Source: Mycobacterium sp. 852002-10029_SCH5224772 (GTDB lineage: Bacteria > Actinomycetota > Actinomycetes > Mycobacteriales > Mycobacteriaceae). From it: a stretch of DNA of 64,000 bases. Every line of letters starts with the position of its first letter. Position 1 is the stretch's first letter. This document shows positions 26,451 through 36,065 of the stretch, in pieces. The notes below the pieces were generated by a model. It was not told the origin of the DNA. It ran no database searches and was given only the letters and a program-made list of their open reading frames with translations. The translations under genes and the position numbers were made by a program. The stretch covers positions 38,827 through 102,826 of the forward strand of contig NZ_LZHT01000014.1 of the NCBI RefSeq assembly GCF_001667315.1, written 5' to 3'.

Positions 26451-26882
26451 TTAGGTCGCGTATGCGACGAATTGACCGCCGGGCAGGAAAACACCCCACT
26501 GATTTACGGCCGGGTTAAATACGACTGGATAGTCGCCCGGTTGACCCGGCGGCATCCAGCGGGCCGGAAGCCCGTAGCCGATCGGGTCGTTGTACTGGCC
26601 CGGTGGCGGGAATCCGTTCTGCCCGGGCGGAAGCGGGGTGCCCGGACCATTGCAGTTGACGCCAGGTCCGGCGTTACAAATCGGCATCCCCTGCCCCGGC
26701 AGCGGTCCCGGTGCGTTCTGGCCTGGTACGGGATCCGGCCCCGGCACATTCGGGCCAGGCACCGGCCCCGGCACATTCGGGCCAATCGGGTCGGCTTGCG
26801 CCAAGCCGGCACCAATTCCGAGCGCACCGGACGTCAGTGCACCTGCAACTACGGCGCCAGCAGCGATTCTGTTCAACCTCAT
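26451..26882 (-). CDS. Secreted Gly/Pro-rich protein
   Basis: 143 residues from ATG 26882, with AAGGAG six bases upstream. A signal peptide (about 1-30, ending GLAQA) is followed by a Gly/Pro region with PGPNVPGP and PGQNAPGPLPGQ units (about 32-65) and a tail rich in Pro, Gly and aromatics (GEN: QWGVFLPGGQFVAYAT at the end). Two Cys (MPIC, VNC) could form a disulfide. I do not recognise a named family; it looks like other mycobacterial exported Pro-rich proteins. It is tandem with the DDN-like gene. Confidence 0.72.
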   Translation of the reverse strand: MRLNRIAAGAVVAGALTSGALGIGAGLAQADPIGPNVPGPVPGPNVPGPDPVPGQNAPGPLPGQGMPICNAGPGVNCNGPGTPLPPGQNGFPPPGQYNDPIGYGLPARWMPPGQPGDYPVVFNPAVNQWGVFLPGGQFVAYAT

Positions 26883-27023
26883 GATGAACTCCTTATCGAG
26901 CCGCTCGGCTGCCATCGGGCAGCCTCACTGCAATGATGTGTTGTCCGTCATCCGCGCCGTTTGACGTCGGATAGAGGTCATCCCCCCTCGGCCGGTCTTC
27001 CCTCTGCGCTTACACGTACCCGT

Positions 27024-27060
27024 CCCCGGGGCCGGCCAAAACTTCTGGCCGGCCCCGGGG
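27024..27060 (-). terminator. Strong hairpin downstream of lon
   Basis: A perfect 15-bp stem (CCCCGGGGCCGGCCA at 27024-27038, its complement at 27046-27060) with a 7-base loop, and no poly-U tail. It lies 62 bases past the lon stop, in front of the Gly/Pro-rich gene. The lack of a U tail fits the I-shaped terminators common in mycobacteria. The segment 26883-27122 (240 bases) holds this hairpin and no other gene. Confidence 0.7.
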
Positions 27061-27122
27061 AATCGCGTCAGGAGTGACCCAACGGGGGTTCACCAGCGCT
27101 CGCGATCAGTTGCGCACCGGGA

Positions 27123-29456
27123 TCAGGCCGCCACCGTGGCGGTCTCGGCGGCCGGCGCCAGCGCCTCGGCGACGATCTCGGCGACGTCGGTCATGGGCCG
27201 CACGTCCAGCGCCTCGAGCACCTCCGCGGGCACGTCATCAAGATCCGGCTCGTTGCGCTGCGGAATGAAAACCGTTGACAGACCGGCACGCTGGGCGGCC
27301 AACAGCTTCTGCTTCACACCGCCGATGGGCAACACGCGGCCGTTCAGCGTGACCTCGCCGGTCATGCCGACGTCGGAGCGGACCTGGCGTCCGGTCGCCA
27401 TGGACACCAGGGCGGTCACCATGGTGACACCGGCCGACGGGCCGTCCTTGGGCACCGCGCCCGCGGGCACGTGCACGTGGATCCGCCGGTCCAACGCCGC
27501 GAGGTCGACGCCGAGCTCCGAAGCGTGCGAGCGCACGTAGGACAGCGCGATCTGCGCCGACTCCTTCATCACATCGCCCAGTTGACCGGTCAGTTGCAGA
27601 CCCGACTCACCGTCGGTAGCGCCGGCCTCGATGTACAGGACGTCACCACCGAGCCCCGTCACGGCAAGGCCGGTGGCCACACCGGGCACCGCCGTGCGTT
27701 CGGCCGATTCCGGCATGAACCGCGGACGGCCCAGGTAGTCAACCAGATCCGGCTCGTCGATCCTCAGCGCTTCGGGAGCCCCGTTCGTTTCAGCGGCCAG
27801 CTTGGTGGTCGCCTTGCGCAGCGCCTTGGCCAACAGCCGTTCGAACTGTCGCACACCGGGCTCGCGGGTGTAGTCGGCGGCGATCTTGCGCAACGCCGCG
27901 TCGGTGACCGCGACCTCGTCCTCGGTCAGCGCCGCCCGCTCCCGCTGCCGGGGCAGCAGGTAGTCCCGCGCGATGGCGACCTTGTCGTCCTCGGTGTAAC
28001 CGTCGATCGCCACCAGCTCCATGCGGTCCAGCAGGGCCGACGGAATGTTCTCGATCACGTTGGCCGTCGCCAGGAACACCACATCGGACAGATCCAGGTC
28101 CAGATCCAGGTAGTGGTCGCGGAAGGTGTGGTTCTGCGCCGGGTCGAGCACCTCGAGCAGCGCCGCACTCGGGTCGCCGCGGTAGTCGGAACCGACCTTG
28201 TCGATTTCGTCCAGCAGCACAACGGGATTCATCGTTCCCGCCTCGCCGATCGCGCGCACGATCCGGCCCGGCAACGCGCCCACATAGGTCCGACGGTGCC
28301 CGCGGATCTCGGCCTCGTCGCGCACACCGCCCAGGGCGACGCGCACGAACTTGCGGCCCAACGCGCGGGCCACGCTTTCACCCAGCGACGTCTTTCCCAC
28401 GCCGGGGGGACCGGCCAGCACCATCACCGCGCCGGAGCCGCGGCCGCCGACCACCTGCAGCCCGCGCTGGGCGCGACGCGCCCGCACGGCCAGGTACTCG
28501 ACGATGCGGTCCTTGACGTCCTCTAGGCCGTGGTGATCGACGTCCAAGACCTCCCGCGCCGCCTTCAGGTCGGTGGAGTCCTCGGTCTTGATGTTCCACG
28601 GCAGGTCGAGCACGGTGTCCAGCCAGGTGCGAATCCAGCCGCTTTCCGGGCTCTGGTCGCTGGAGCGTTCCAGCTTGCCGACCTCGCGCAGCGCCGCCTC
28701 ACGCACCTTCTCGGGCAGATCGGCCTCCTCGACGCGGGCCCGGTAATCGTCGGAACCATCGGGTTCGCCCTCGCCCAATTCCTTGCGGATGGCGGCCAGT
28801 TGCTGGCGCAGCAGGAACTCCTTCTGCGTCTTCTCCATGCCCTCGCGCACGTCTTCGGCGATCTTGTCGCTCACCTCGACTTCGGCGAGATGGTCGCTGG
28901 TCCAGTCGATCAGCAATCGGAGGCGATGGCTCACCTCTGTGGCCTCCAGCAGCTGCCGCTTCTGCGCGTTGGTCAGGTAGGACGCGTACCCGGAGGTGTC
29001 GGCCAGCGCCGACGGATCGGTCAGCTTGTTGACGTAATCGATGATCTCCCAGGCCTCGCGGCGTTGCAGCATGGCCAGCAGCAGCTTCTTGTACTCCGCT
29101 GTGAGTGTCTTGATCTCGTCGGTCGCCTCGGTCTCGGGGACCTCGGTCACCTCGACCCACAGCGCCGCTCCGGGACCGGATGCACCGGCTCCGATCTGGG
29201 CCCTACGCTCGCCGCGCACCACCGCGGCGGTGCCGCCACCGGCGATCCGCCCGACCTGCAGGACCTTCGCGATCACGCCGTGCGAGGGATAGCGGTCCTC
29301 GAGCCGTGGGGCGATCAGCAGCTGTCCCGATTCGCCGGCCTGGGCGGCATCGATCGCCGCGCGGGCGGCGTCGTCCAGCGCGATCGGCACCACCATTCCG
29401 GGCAGCACGATGGTGTCAGTGACAAACAGCACCGGCATCGACTTGGCTTCAGCCAT
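27123..29456 (-). CDS. lon: ATP-dependent protease Lon
   Basis: 777 residues from ATG 29456, which follows GGAGG with 5-base spacing; a TTG start at 29468 would add four. It is a cytosolic hexameric protease that degrades misfolded and regulatory proteins. The N-terminal LON substrate domain (1-200) is followed by AAA motifs: Walker A GPPGVGKT at 349-356 and Walker B VVLLDEID at 412-419. The C-terminal protease has catalytic Ser674 in DGPSAGV and Lys717 in GGVKQKLL. M. tuberculosis lacks lon, so its presence here supports a non-tuberculosis Mycobacterium. No co-transcribed neighbour is evident. Confidence 0.96.
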   Translation of the reverse strand: MAEAKSMPVLFVTDTIVLPGMVVPIALDDAARAAIDAAQAGESGQLLIAPRLEDRYPSHGVIAKVLQVGRIAGGGTAAVVRGERRAQIGAGASGPGAALWVEVTEVPETEATDEIKTLTAEYKKLLLAMLQRREAWEIIDYVNKLTDPSALADTSGYASYLTNAQKRQLLEATEVSHRLRLLIDWTSDHLAEVEVSDKIAEDVREGMEKTQKEFLLRQQLAAIRKELGEGEPDGSDDYRARVEEADLPEKVREAALREVGKLERSSDQSPESGWIRTWLDTVLDLPWNIKTEDSTDLKAAREVLDVDHHGLEDVKDRIVEYLAVRARRAQRGLQVVGGRGSGAVMVLAGPPGVGKTSLGESVARALGRKFVRVALGGVRDEAEIRGHRRTYVGALPGRIVRAIGEAGTMNPVVLLDEIDKVGSDYRGDPSAALLEVLDPAQNHTFRDHYLDLDLDLSDVVFLATANVIENIPSALLDRMELVAIDGYTEDDKVAIARDYLLPRQRERAALTEDEVAVTDAALRKIAADYTREPGVRQFERLLAKALRKATTKLAAETNGAPEALRIDEPDLVDYLGRPRFMPESAERTAVPGVATGLAVTGLGGDVLYIEAGATDGESGLQLTGQLGDVMKESAQIALSYVRSHASELGVDLAALDRRIHVHVPAGAVPKDGPSAGVTMVTALVSMATGRQVRSDVGMTGEVTLNGRVLPIGGVKQKLLAAQRAGLSTVFIPQRNEPDLDDVPAEVLEALDVRPMTDVAEIVAEALAPAAETATVAA

Positions 29457-29529
29457 CAAATCCTCCAAAAGTTGAGTCTGATGCGCTTAACCCAGCCGGG
29501 CACCGGTTTGTTCCCGCGGGCCCGGCTAC

Positions 29530-29589
29530 CGCGAGTGTGCGGCCAGCCTCACACGGGCCCGCGAGTGTGCGGTCAGCGTCACACCGGCG
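29530..29589. repeat. 30-bp direct duplication at the lldD2 3-prime end
   Basis: Two 30-base units (29530-29559 and 29560-29589) begin CGCGAGTGTGCGG and differ at about four positions. Each can fold as an imperfect hairpin with GTGTG/CACAC arms. The second unit contains the lldD2 stop codon. The core GTGTGCGG recalls the palindromes at 19141-19198. Confidence 0.7.
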
Positions 29590-30838
29590 GCACGGGGCCC
29601 AGTCGCTTCATTTGCGTGACGTGCTGGGGCGAGAGCTCCTCGAGGCATGTGACGCCGAGCAGGCGCATCGTGCGGGTCACGCCCTCGCGCAGGATGTCGA
29701 TCGCGCGGCTCACCCCGGCCTCGCCGCCGGCCATCAGGCCGTACAGATAGGCCCGCCCGACCAGCGTGCACCGGGCCCCGAGCGCGATCGCCGCGACGAT
29801 GTCGGCGCCCGACATGATCCCGGTGTCCACCAGGATCTCGGTGTGCTGACCCAGCTCGCGTGCCACCGTGGGCAACAGGTGGAAGGGCACCGGGGCCCGG
29901 TCCAGCTGGCGCCCGCCGTGATTGGACAACACGATGCCGTCGACGCCGCGGTCGACGACCGCGCGGGCATCCTCAAGCGTCTGAATCCCTTTCACGACGA
30001 GCTTGCCGGGCCACTGCTCCTTGATCCACTCCAAGTCATCGAAGGTCAGGCTCGGGTCGAACATCGTGCTCAGATACTCGGCGACCGTGCCGGGCCAGCG
30101 GTCCAGCGACGCAAACGCCAATGGCTCGGTGGTCAACAGATCGAACCACCACTTCGGGTGCGGCACGGCGTCCAGAACGGTGCGTAGCGTCAGCGTGGGC
30201 GGGATGGTCATGCCGTTGCGGTTATCGCGCAGCCGCGCGCCGGAGACGGGAACGTCGACGGTGGCCAGCAGCGTGTCGAAGCCGGCGTCGGCGGCGCGTT
30301 TCACCAGCTCCATCGAACGCTCGCGGTCGCGCCACATGTAGAGCTGAAACCACTTGCGGCCCTGCGGGACGGCGGTGACCAGATCCTCGATCGCGCAGGT
30401 GCCCAGCGTGGACAGGGAGAACGGGATCCCCGCGCGGGCCGCCGCGTGCGCGCCGGCGATTTCGCCCTCGGTGTGCATCAACCGGGTGAAACCGGTGGGC
30501 GCGATCGCGAACGGCAACACGACCGGCTGGCCCAGCACGTTCCAGCCGGCGGTGACGTTGCTGACGTCACGCAGGATCATCGGATGAAATTCGATGTCGC
30601 GGAAGGCTTGTCGAGCGCGCTCGAGGGACAGCTCGTCTTCGGCCGCGCCGTCGGTGTAGTCGAACGCCGCCTTGGGAGTGCGCCGCTTCGCGATGCGCCG
30701 CAAGTCCTCGATGGTGTAGGCCGCGGCGAGGCGCCGCTTGGTCGTGTTGAGCTCGGGCCGTTTGAATTGCATTAGCGGCGCGAGGTCGCGCACTTTGGGC
30801 ACTCGTCGGTGGACTGCCTTTCGCCTTTCGAGTTCCAT
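29579..30838 (-). CDS. lldD2: L-lactate dehydrogenase (FMN, quinone-linked) LldD2
   Basis: 419 residues from ATG 30838, orthologue of Rv1872c. FMN-dependent alpha-hydroxy-acid dehydrogenase: it oxidises L-lactate to pyruvate and feeds electrons to the respiratory chain. Signature SNHGGRQLD contains the active-site His307 and substrate-binding Arg310; Lys283 in VVKG contacts FMN. The N-terminal 25 residues are basic and not part of the core. The start lies only 19 bases from that of the divergent Rv1873-like gene. Confidence 0.95.
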   Translation of the reverse strand: MELERRKAVHRRVPKVRDLAPLMQFKRPELNTTKRRLAAAYTIEDLRRIAKRRTPKAAFDYTDGAAEDELSLERARQAFRDIEFHPMILRDVSNVTAGWNVLGQPVVLPFAIAPTGFTRLMHTEGEIAGAHAAARAGIPFSLSTLGTCAIEDLVTAVPQGRKWFQLYMWRDRERSMELVKRAADAGFDTLLATVDVPVSGARLRDNRNGMTIPPTLTLRTVLDAVPHPKWWFDLLTTEPLAFASLDRWPGTVAEYLSTMFDPSLTFDDLEWIKEQWPGKLVVKGIQTLEDARAVVDRGVDGIVLSNHGGRQLDRAPVPFHLLPTVARELGQHTEILVDTGIMSGADIVAAIALGARCTLVGRAYLYGLMAGGEAGVSRAIDILREGVTRTMRLLGVTCLEELSPQHVTQMKRLGPVPPV

Positions 30839-30857
30839 AATGTGCAACCGTAGTCAC

Positions 30858-31295
30858 GTGACATCGGCAGGCGACCCCTTCGATCTCCAGCGTTTTGTGG
30901 ACGCCCAGGCTCCGGTCTACGGCAACGTCGTCGCCGAACTGCGCGACGGACGCAAGCGCAGTCACTGGATGTGGTTTGTCTTCCCGCAGCTGCGCGGGCT
31001 GGGCGGCAGCCCGACCGCGGTCCACTACGGCATCTCCTCGCTGGACGAAGCTCGCGCGTACCTGCGCCACGAGCTGCTGGGGCCGCGGCTGCGCGAATGC
31101 GCCCGGCTGGTCACCGCGGTGCAAGGGCGATCGGTCGGGCAGATTTTCGGTTCGCCGGACGATCTCAAGCTGTGCTCGTCGATGACGCTGTTCGCCCGCG
31201 CCACCGAGGCCAACGACGACTTTGTCGCGGTCCTCGAGAAGTATTACGACGGCCGCCAGGACCGGCTGACGGTGGCGCGGCTACCCGCGCCGTAG
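30858..31295 (+). CDS. DUF1810 protein (Rv1873-like)
   Basis: 145 residues from GTG 30858, the exact length of Rv1873. The DUF1810 pattern is clear: DPFDLQRFVDAQ, SHWMWFVFPQLRGLG, YLRHELLGPRLREC and FGSPDDLKLCSSMTLF. Members adopt an alpha-helical fold and their function is unknown. The frame is open 120 bases further upstream but crosses the lldD2 start, so the GTG is preferred. Confidence 0.9.
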   Translation: MTSAGDPFDLQRFVDAQAPVYGNVVAELRDGRKRSHWMWFVFPQLRGLGGSPTAVHYGISSLDEARAYLRHELLGPRLRECARLVTAVQGRSVGQIFGSPDDLKLCSSMTLFARATEANDDFVAVLEKYYDGRQDRLTVARLPAP

Positions 31296-31315
31296 GCGGC
31301 GCCCTGAAACCGGGT

Positions 31316-32644
31316 CTAGACCGGACTCAGGATCCGCCAGCCCCGAGCCTCGACGACGACGGTGTCCAGCACCTCCGGCGGCGGGGCCGCCGACCCGCCG
31401 ATCACCTGCGCGAGTCCCGTGCCCAGCTCTGACAACGAAACCTGCAGCGGGGCGTCGTCGATGTTGAGCACCACCAGCAAGGCGTCCTCGCCGTTGCGTG
31501 TCTCGTAGACGTAGTGCCGGTTTTCCAACCGCAGCGCGGTGGTGGATGCCGCGTGCAGCCAGGGGTGGCGCCGGCGCAGCCCGACCAGGTACTGGTGCAG
31601 CCCCCAGATCTCGACGCCGAAGTCATCGAGTTGCAGTGGCGGAGAGCCGAATTCGGGACGAACCGCATCGTCACCGCCGAACCGTTCTTCCTTGACGCCG
31701 CGGAACCCGAGCTCGTCGCCGGCGTAGACGCTGGGCACCCCGCCGATGGTGAGCAGCAGCACCAGCGCATGGGCGACGTGCGCGGGGTTTTCGAGCCGGC
31801 TGGCGATGCGGGTGACGTCGTGATTGCCGATGAACGTCAGCGGCGCGTAGCGGCTCAGAAAGTCGTTGTGGCGCTGCAGCGCCCAGTCCAATTCGAAGAA
31901 GTTGGCGTCGTTGAGGCTGCTCCAGATCGCCTTCCACAACTCGTATTGGGTGGCCGAGTCGAACGTGGCGGCCTCGACGACCGCTGCATAGTCGCCGTGG
32001 ATGAGCTCGCCGACGAACCAGGCGTCCGGATACCGCTCGCGCACCCGTGGCAATGTCGAGGCCCAGAAGTGTTGTGGTACGGCGTAAGCCGCGTCGAGGC
32101 GCCAGCCGTCGGCGCCACGCCCCAACCAGTGCGCCATCACCTCGACGGTGTAGTCGACGACGTCGGGGGTGTCGTGGTTGAGGGTGATCAGCCCGTCGTG
32201 CCCCTCGAACGTGTGGAAGCGTCCGGGGCGCCCGCGAAACCAGCGCGCGGCGGCGGCGTCATCGGCCGCCTGGCGGTGGCGCGGGAAATCCACCCCGACG
32301 TGGTTGAACACGCCGTCGAGCAGGACCCGCAGGCCGCGACGGTGCGCTTCGGCGACGAGATGGTCGAAATCGGCGTCGTCACCGAGTCGCGGATCGATGC
32401 GGTAGTGGTCGGTGGTGTCGTAACCGTGTGTGCGCGAGGCGAAGATCGGGCCCAGTGCAATACCGGATGCCCCGAGTTCGATCGCGTGCTCCAACCAGTC
32501 GACGAGCCGCCGCAGCCGGTGTTCCTCCGGTTGCGGCGGCTCGTGTGACTGCGGTACGGGGTAGGCGCCCACGAACCCCAGGGGATAGACCTGCCACCAG
32601 ATCACGTGCTGAACCCAGTCGGGTCCCGACACGGCGCTGGTCAC
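31316..32644 (-). CDS. GH13 alpha-amylase-family enzyme
   Basis: 442 residues from GTG 32644, which starts 10 bases after the ahpD stop. The family catalytic triad is readable: nucleophile Asp184 in GWRLDAAY, acid/base Glu213 in FVGELIHG, and Asp276 in FIGNHDV. Conserved VYPLGF and LLDGVFNHVG also appear. A short C-terminal beta domain (about 370-442) follows. It probably hydrolyses or transfers alpha-glucans; the exact specificity is not visible. It is next to ahpCD, with no functional link evident. Confidence 0.88.
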   Translation of the reverse strand: MTSAVSGPDWVQHVIWWQVYPLGFVGAYPVPQSHEPPQPEEHRLRRLVDWLEHAIELGASGIALGPIFASRTHGYDTTDHYRIDPRLGDDADFDHLVAEAHRRGLRVLLDGVFNHVGVDFPRHRQAADDAAAARWFRGRPGRFHTFEGHDGLITLNHDTPDVVDYTVEVMAHWLGRGADGWRLDAAYAVPQHFWASTLPRVRERYPDAWFVGELIHGDYAAVVEAATFDSATQYELWKAIWSSLNDANFFELDWALQRHNDFLSRYAPLTFIGNHDVTRIASRLENPAHVAHALVLLLTIGGVPSVYAGDELGFRGVKEERFGGDDAVRPEFGSPPLQLDDFGVEIWGLHQYLVGLRRRHPWLHAASTTALRLENRHYVYETRNGEDALLVVLNIDDAPLQVSLSELGTGLAQVIGGSAAPPPEVLDTVVVEARGWRILSPV

Positions 32645-32654
32645 GACGGCACGA

Positions 32655-33191
32655 TCAGCCGACCGCCGCCAGCGTCTGGGACGCGACAATCGCTTGGGCC
32701 ACGCCCGAAACGATCGCCGCGGCCTTCAGCGCCTCCTGGATGGTTTCCCGGCTGACACCGGCCTCGCGCAGCGTGTGCTCGTGGGAGGCCACGCAGTCCG
32801 GGCATCCGTTGATCGACGACACCGCGAAGCACCAGAGCTCGAAGTTCGCCTTCTCCACGCCGGGATTGGCGATGATGTTCATCCGCAATCCCGCGCGCAG
32901 GTCGTCGTACTTGCCGTCGAGGAAGCCCCGGCCACGGTAGAACACGTTGTTCATTGCCATGACCGATGCGGCTCCCAGCGCCGCATTGTAGGCCTCGGCG
33001 GACAGGGTGTCGGCCGCCTCGGCGCCAATCTCGCTGAGCACCTGCGTATTCCGGGTCGCAGCGGCGCTCGCCAACAGCGTGCCCCACAGCTGCTCCTCGT
33101 TGAGCTCGGTCGTACGAGTGATCGAGCCCAGGTTGAGCTTGAGGTCCTTGGCGTACTCCGGCAACGCTTCTTTGAGATTCTCGACGCTCAT
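32655..33191 (-). CDS. ahpD: Alkyl hydroperoxide reductase partner AhpD
   Basis: 178 residues. The active site is Cys130-Pro-Asp-Cys133 with His137 in [10 protein letters not shown], and Glu118 upstream, as in the M. tuberculosis protein. It is a trimeric helical carboxymuconolactone-decarboxylase-fold protein that passes electrons from lipoylated DlaT (through Lpd) to AhpC. It lies 39 bases downstream of ahpC in the same operon. Confidence 0.95.
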   Translation of the reverse strand: MSVENLKEALPEYAKDLKLNLGSITRTTELNEEQLWGTLLASAAATRNTQVLSEIGAEAADTLSAEAYNAALGAASVMAMNNVFYRGRGFLDGKYDDLRAGLRMNIIANPGVEKANFELWCFAVSSINGCPDCVASHEHTLREAGVSRETIQEALKAAAIVSGVAQAIVASQTLAAVG

Positions 33192-33230
33192 TTCGCCTCC
33201 TAATCAAACCCTAGGGGATCGGCGCGTGGA

Positions 33231-33818
33231 TCAGGCCGACTGCCTGAGCAGCTCGCCGGCGTCCAGCGTCGGGTCGCCCTTGCGCCAGTTGCACGCGCAC
33301 AGCTCGTCGGACTGCAATGCGTCCAGAACGCGCAGCACCTCTTCGACGTTGCGGCCCACCGAGCCGGCGGTGACCGAAACGAACTGGATCTCGTTGTTGG
33401 GGTCGACGAGGAAGGTCGCCCGGTCGGCAACACCGTCGGCGTTGAGCACGCCGGTGGCCAGGCTCAGCTCACGCTTGATGTCCGAGAGCATCGGGAAGGG
33501 CAACTTCTTGAGGTCCTCGTGCTGCGCACGCCAATTGAAGTGCACGAACTCGCTGTCGATCGACACGCCCAGAACCTGCGCGTCGCGGTCGGCGAATTCG
33601 TCGTTGAGCTTGCCGAAGGCGGCAATCTCGGTGGGGCACACGAAGGTGAAGTCTTTCGGCCAGAAGAACACCACGCGCCACTTGCCGGCGTGGTCCTCGT
33701 CGGTGATGGTGGTGAAGTAGTCGTCGGGCTGTTTGGCGTCGACTTTGGACAGATCGCCCGCGATCAACGCGGTGAGCTCATACTCGGGGAACTGGTCGCC
33801 GATGGTCAGCAGAGGCAT
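33231..33818 (-). CDS. ahpC: Alkyl hydroperoxide reductase AhpC (2-Cys/3-Cys peroxiredoxin)
   Basis: 195 residues from ATG 33818. The peroxidatic Cys61 is in DFTFVCPTE; resolving Cys174 and the extra Cys176 are in ELCACNW, the three-cysteine pattern of mycobacterial AhpC. It reduces organic peroxides and peroxynitrite. Divergent from oxyR across 102 bases, which hold the OxyR-type site; induction by OxyR under oxidative stress is the inferred control. AhpD follows. Confidence 0.97.
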   Translation of the reverse strand: MPLLTIGDQFPEYELTALIAGDLSKVDAKQPDDYFTTITDEDHAGKWRVVFFWPKDFTFVCPTEIAAFGKLNDEFADRDAQVLGVSIDSEFVHFNWRAQHEDLKKLPFPMLSDIKRELSLATGVLNADGVADRATFLVDPNNEIQFVSVTAGSVGRNVEEVLRVLDALQSDELCACNWRKGDPTLDAGELLRQSA

Positions 33819-33911
33819 GTCCGCTCCTTTTTTGGATTTACTCAAGATTAGTGTTCTTCCACCATGTTCCCGCGTAGTCTTGTTGAAGTAAAGGTGATAT
33901 TTCCCACTACA

Positions 33912-33939
33912 CTTATAAGTATGTCCGATAAGACTTATC
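33912..33939. promoter_or_regulatory. OxyR operator overlapping the oxyR start codon
   Basis: CTTAT (33912-33916) and ATAAG (33928-33932) are inverted repeats separated by 11 bases, giving the LysR-type T-N11-A pattern. The layout matches the reported mycobacterial OxyR motif cTTATCggc-N3-gccGATAAg. The right arm is shared with a second palindrome GATAAGaCTTATC (33927-33939). The ATG of oxyR (33921) lies in the centre of the first site. Binding here would repress oxyR and control the divergent ahpC. Confidence 0.68.
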
Positions 33940-34856
33940 AGCCAACGATCGCCGGTCTTCGCGCGTTTGTCGCGGTGGCCGAGAAGCGTCAATTCAGCAG
34001 CGCCGCAACAGCTCTCGGCGTCAGCCAGTCGACCTTGTCGCAGGCCCTCTCGGCGCTGGAGGCGGGCCTGGGCGCCCAGCTCGTCGAGCGCTCGACACGG
34101 CGTGTCTTCTTGACGCCCCAGGGCACGGAATTGTTGCCGCGCGCCCAGGCCGTCGTCGAGGCGGCCGACGCGTTCAGCGCCGCCGCGGTGGGCGCGTCCG
34201 ATCCGTTGCGGGCCGACCTGCGACTGGGGCTGATTCCCACCGTGGCGCCCTACGTGCTGCCGACCGTGCTGGCCGGGATCGCCGAGCAACTACCGGGGCT
34301 GACGCTGCGGGTGACGGAAGACCAGACCGAGCGGCTGTTGGCGGTCTTGCGCGCGGGGGCGTTGGATGCGGCGTTGATCGCCCTGCCCGCCGAGACCGCC
34401 GGAATCAGCGCAATCCCCATCTATGACGAAGATTTCGTTCTCGCCTTGCCCCCCGGCCATCCGCTGGCGGGCAAGCGCCGCGTTCCGGCGACCGCGCTGG
34501 CCGATCTGCCGTTGCTGCTGCTGGACGAGGGGCACTGCCTGCGCGATCAAGCGCTGGACGTCTGCAACAAGGCAGGGGTGCGGGTGGACCTGGCCGACAC
34601 CCGGGCCGCGTCGCTGGCGACCGCGGTGCAATGCGTGACCGGCGGTTTGGGTGTGACGTTGATTCCGCAGAGCGCGGTGCCCGTCGAGGCGTCCAGGAGC
34701 CGCCTGGGCCTGGCGCAGTTCGCGGCACCGCGCCCGGGTCGGCGGATAGGGTTGGTGTACCGCTCGTCGAGCGGTCGCGACGAGTCCTACCGTGAGCTGG
34801 CCGGGCTCATCGGGAAATTGATCAGCAGCCAGCACCCGGTCCGGCTGGTGAAGTAG
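33921..34856 (+). CDS. oxyR: LysR-type peroxide sensor OxyR
   Basis: 311 residues from ATG 33921; a frame extending to 33864 is less likely because it runs through the operator. The N-terminal winged HTH ([23 protein letters not shown]...) is intact. The redox pair Cys206/Cys215 sits in [13 protein letters not shown], like Cys199/Cys208 of E. coli OxyR. It should activate ahpC on oxidation. In M. tuberculosis oxyR is a pseudogene; this copy shows no frameshift or stop. Located with ahpCD. Confidence 0.95.
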   Translation: MSDKTYQPTIAGLRAFVAVAEKRQFSSAATALGVSQSTLSQALSALEAGLGAQLVERSTRRVFLTPQGTELLPRAQAVVEAADAFSAAAVGASDPLRADLRLGLIPTVAPYVLPTVLAGIAEQLPGLTLRVTEDQTERLLAVLRAGALDAALIALPAETAGISAIPIYDEDFVLALPPGHPLAGKRRVPATALADLPLLLLDEGHCLRDQALDVCNKAGVRVDLADTRAASLATAVQCVTGGLGVTLIPQSAVPVEASRSRLGLAQFAAPRPGRRIGLVYRSSSGRDESYRELAGLIGKLISSQHPVRLVK

Positions 34857-34892
34857 ACCTACCCGGCGGGCGCCCAACGGTAGGTTCAGCCT

Positions 34893-35594
34893 ATGGAAAA
34901 GGTAATCGCCGTGCTCATGCGCGCCGACTCTGACGACGATTGGTGCGCCCGCCAGCGGGGGCCGGTTGCCGATGCGCTGCTGGAGTTGGGTGTGCCCGGA
35001 CTGTCGGTCAATGTCCGTGATGACGCGGTGCGCCCGTCGTTGATGACTCTCACGACGCTGGACCCACCAGTCGCCGCGGTGGTGAGCATGTGGACCCAGC
35101 AGTGCTACGGCGCGCAAATGACGGCCGCGCTCGGGCTGCTCGCCCGGGAGTGTGAGCGGCTGGCCGCCTACCTGGTGACCGAATCGGTCCCACTGAGCGC
35201 CCCTACCGTCGAATCCGGTTCCCGCACACCGGGGTTGGCCAACATTGCGTTGCTGCGCCGGCCCGCGGGCATGGACCAGGCGACGTGGCTGACCCGTTGG
35301 CAGCGCGACCACACGCCGGTAGCCATCGAGACGCAGTCGACGTTCGGCTACACCCAGAATTGGGTGGTGCGCACGCTCACCCCGGACGCGCCGGGTATCG
35401 CCGGCATCGTCGAGGAGTTGTTCCCGGCGGAGGCGATCACCGACCTGCAGGCGTTCTTCGGAGCCGCCGACCACGACGATCTGCAACATCGGTTAGGGCG
35501 AATGGTGGCCAGCACGACGGCATTCGGCGCCAACGAGAACATCGACACCGTGCCGACGAGCCGCTACGTCATCAGCACGCCGTTCAGGGAGTGA
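34893..35594 (+). CDS. EthD-like dimeric alpha/beta-barrel protein (Rv1874-like)
   Basis: 233 residues, close to Rv1874 (about 228). Two ferredoxin-like halves can be recognised: an N-terminal part (KVIAVLMRADSDDDW...) and a C-terminal part with RRPAGMDQATWLTRWQRDHT, a pattern common to EthD-type folds. Function is not established. The next gene starts 9 bases after its stop, so the two are probably co-transcribed. Confidence 0.83.
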   Translation: MEKVIAVLMRADSDDDWCARQRGPVADALLELGVPGLSVNVRDDAVRPSLMTLTTLDPPVAAVVSMWTQQCYGAQMTAALGLLARECERLAAYLVTESVPLSAPTVESGSRTPGLANIALLRRPAGMDQATWLTRWQRDHTPVAIETQSTFGYTQNWVVRTLTPDAPGIAGIVEELFPAEAITDLQAFFGAADHDDLQHRLGRMVASTTAFGANENIDTVPTSRYVISTPFRE

Positions 35595-35603
35595 GGACTT
35601 CGG

Positions 35604-36047
35604 ATGACAACATTGCACGAGGCCGTGGGATTGGCCGCGGCGGAAACCGGGCTGGCGGTGGTGTCCACGGTGCGCGGCGACGCGACAGTGCAGGCATCGC
35701 TGGTCAACGTGGGGCTGCTGTCGCACCCGGCGAATGGACAACCGGTGCTGGGGTTTACCACTTACGGCAGGGTCAAACTGGCCAACCTGCGGGCCCGGCC
35801 ACAAGTGGCCATCACCTTTCGCGACGGCTGGCAGTGGGCGACCGTCGAGGGCCGCGCGGAGCTGATCGGTCCCGACGACACCCAGCCCTGGCTGACGGAT
35901 CCCGATCGGTTGCGATTGCTGCTGCGCGACGTGTTCACCGCCGCGGGCGGCACCCACGACAACTGGGACGAGTACGACCGGGTGATGGCTTCCGAGGGGC
36001 GCGCCGTGGTGCTGATCGCCCCAACCCGTGTCTACAGCAACGGCTAG
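35604..36047 (+). CDS. FMN/F420 split-barrel protein, pyridoxamine-5-phosphate oxidase-like (Rv1875-like)
   Basis: 147 residues, exactly the length of Rv1875. The PNPOx-like split barrel is seen in QASLVNVGLLSHP, KLANLRARPQVAITFRDG and WATVEGRAELIGPDD. Related mycobacterial proteins bind F420 or flavin and reduce small molecules. The substrate is unknown. It lies between the Rv1874-like gene and a crotonase gene, with 9- and 18-base gaps. Confidence 0.87.
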   Translation: MTTLHEAVGLAAAETGLAVVSTVRGDATVQASLVNVGLLSHPANGQPVLGFTTYGRVKLANLRARPQVAITFRDGWQWATVEGRAELIGPDDTQPWLTDPDRLRLLLRDVFTAAGGTHDNWDEYDRVMASEGRAVVLIAPTRVYSNG

Positions 36048-36065
36048 CCTCGCTAGGCTGCTGGC

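Noticed and set aside
30738..30857. N-terminal extension of the DUF1810 protein
   Set aside because: Runs through the lldD2 start; the GTG at 30858 gives the 145 residues of its orthologue.
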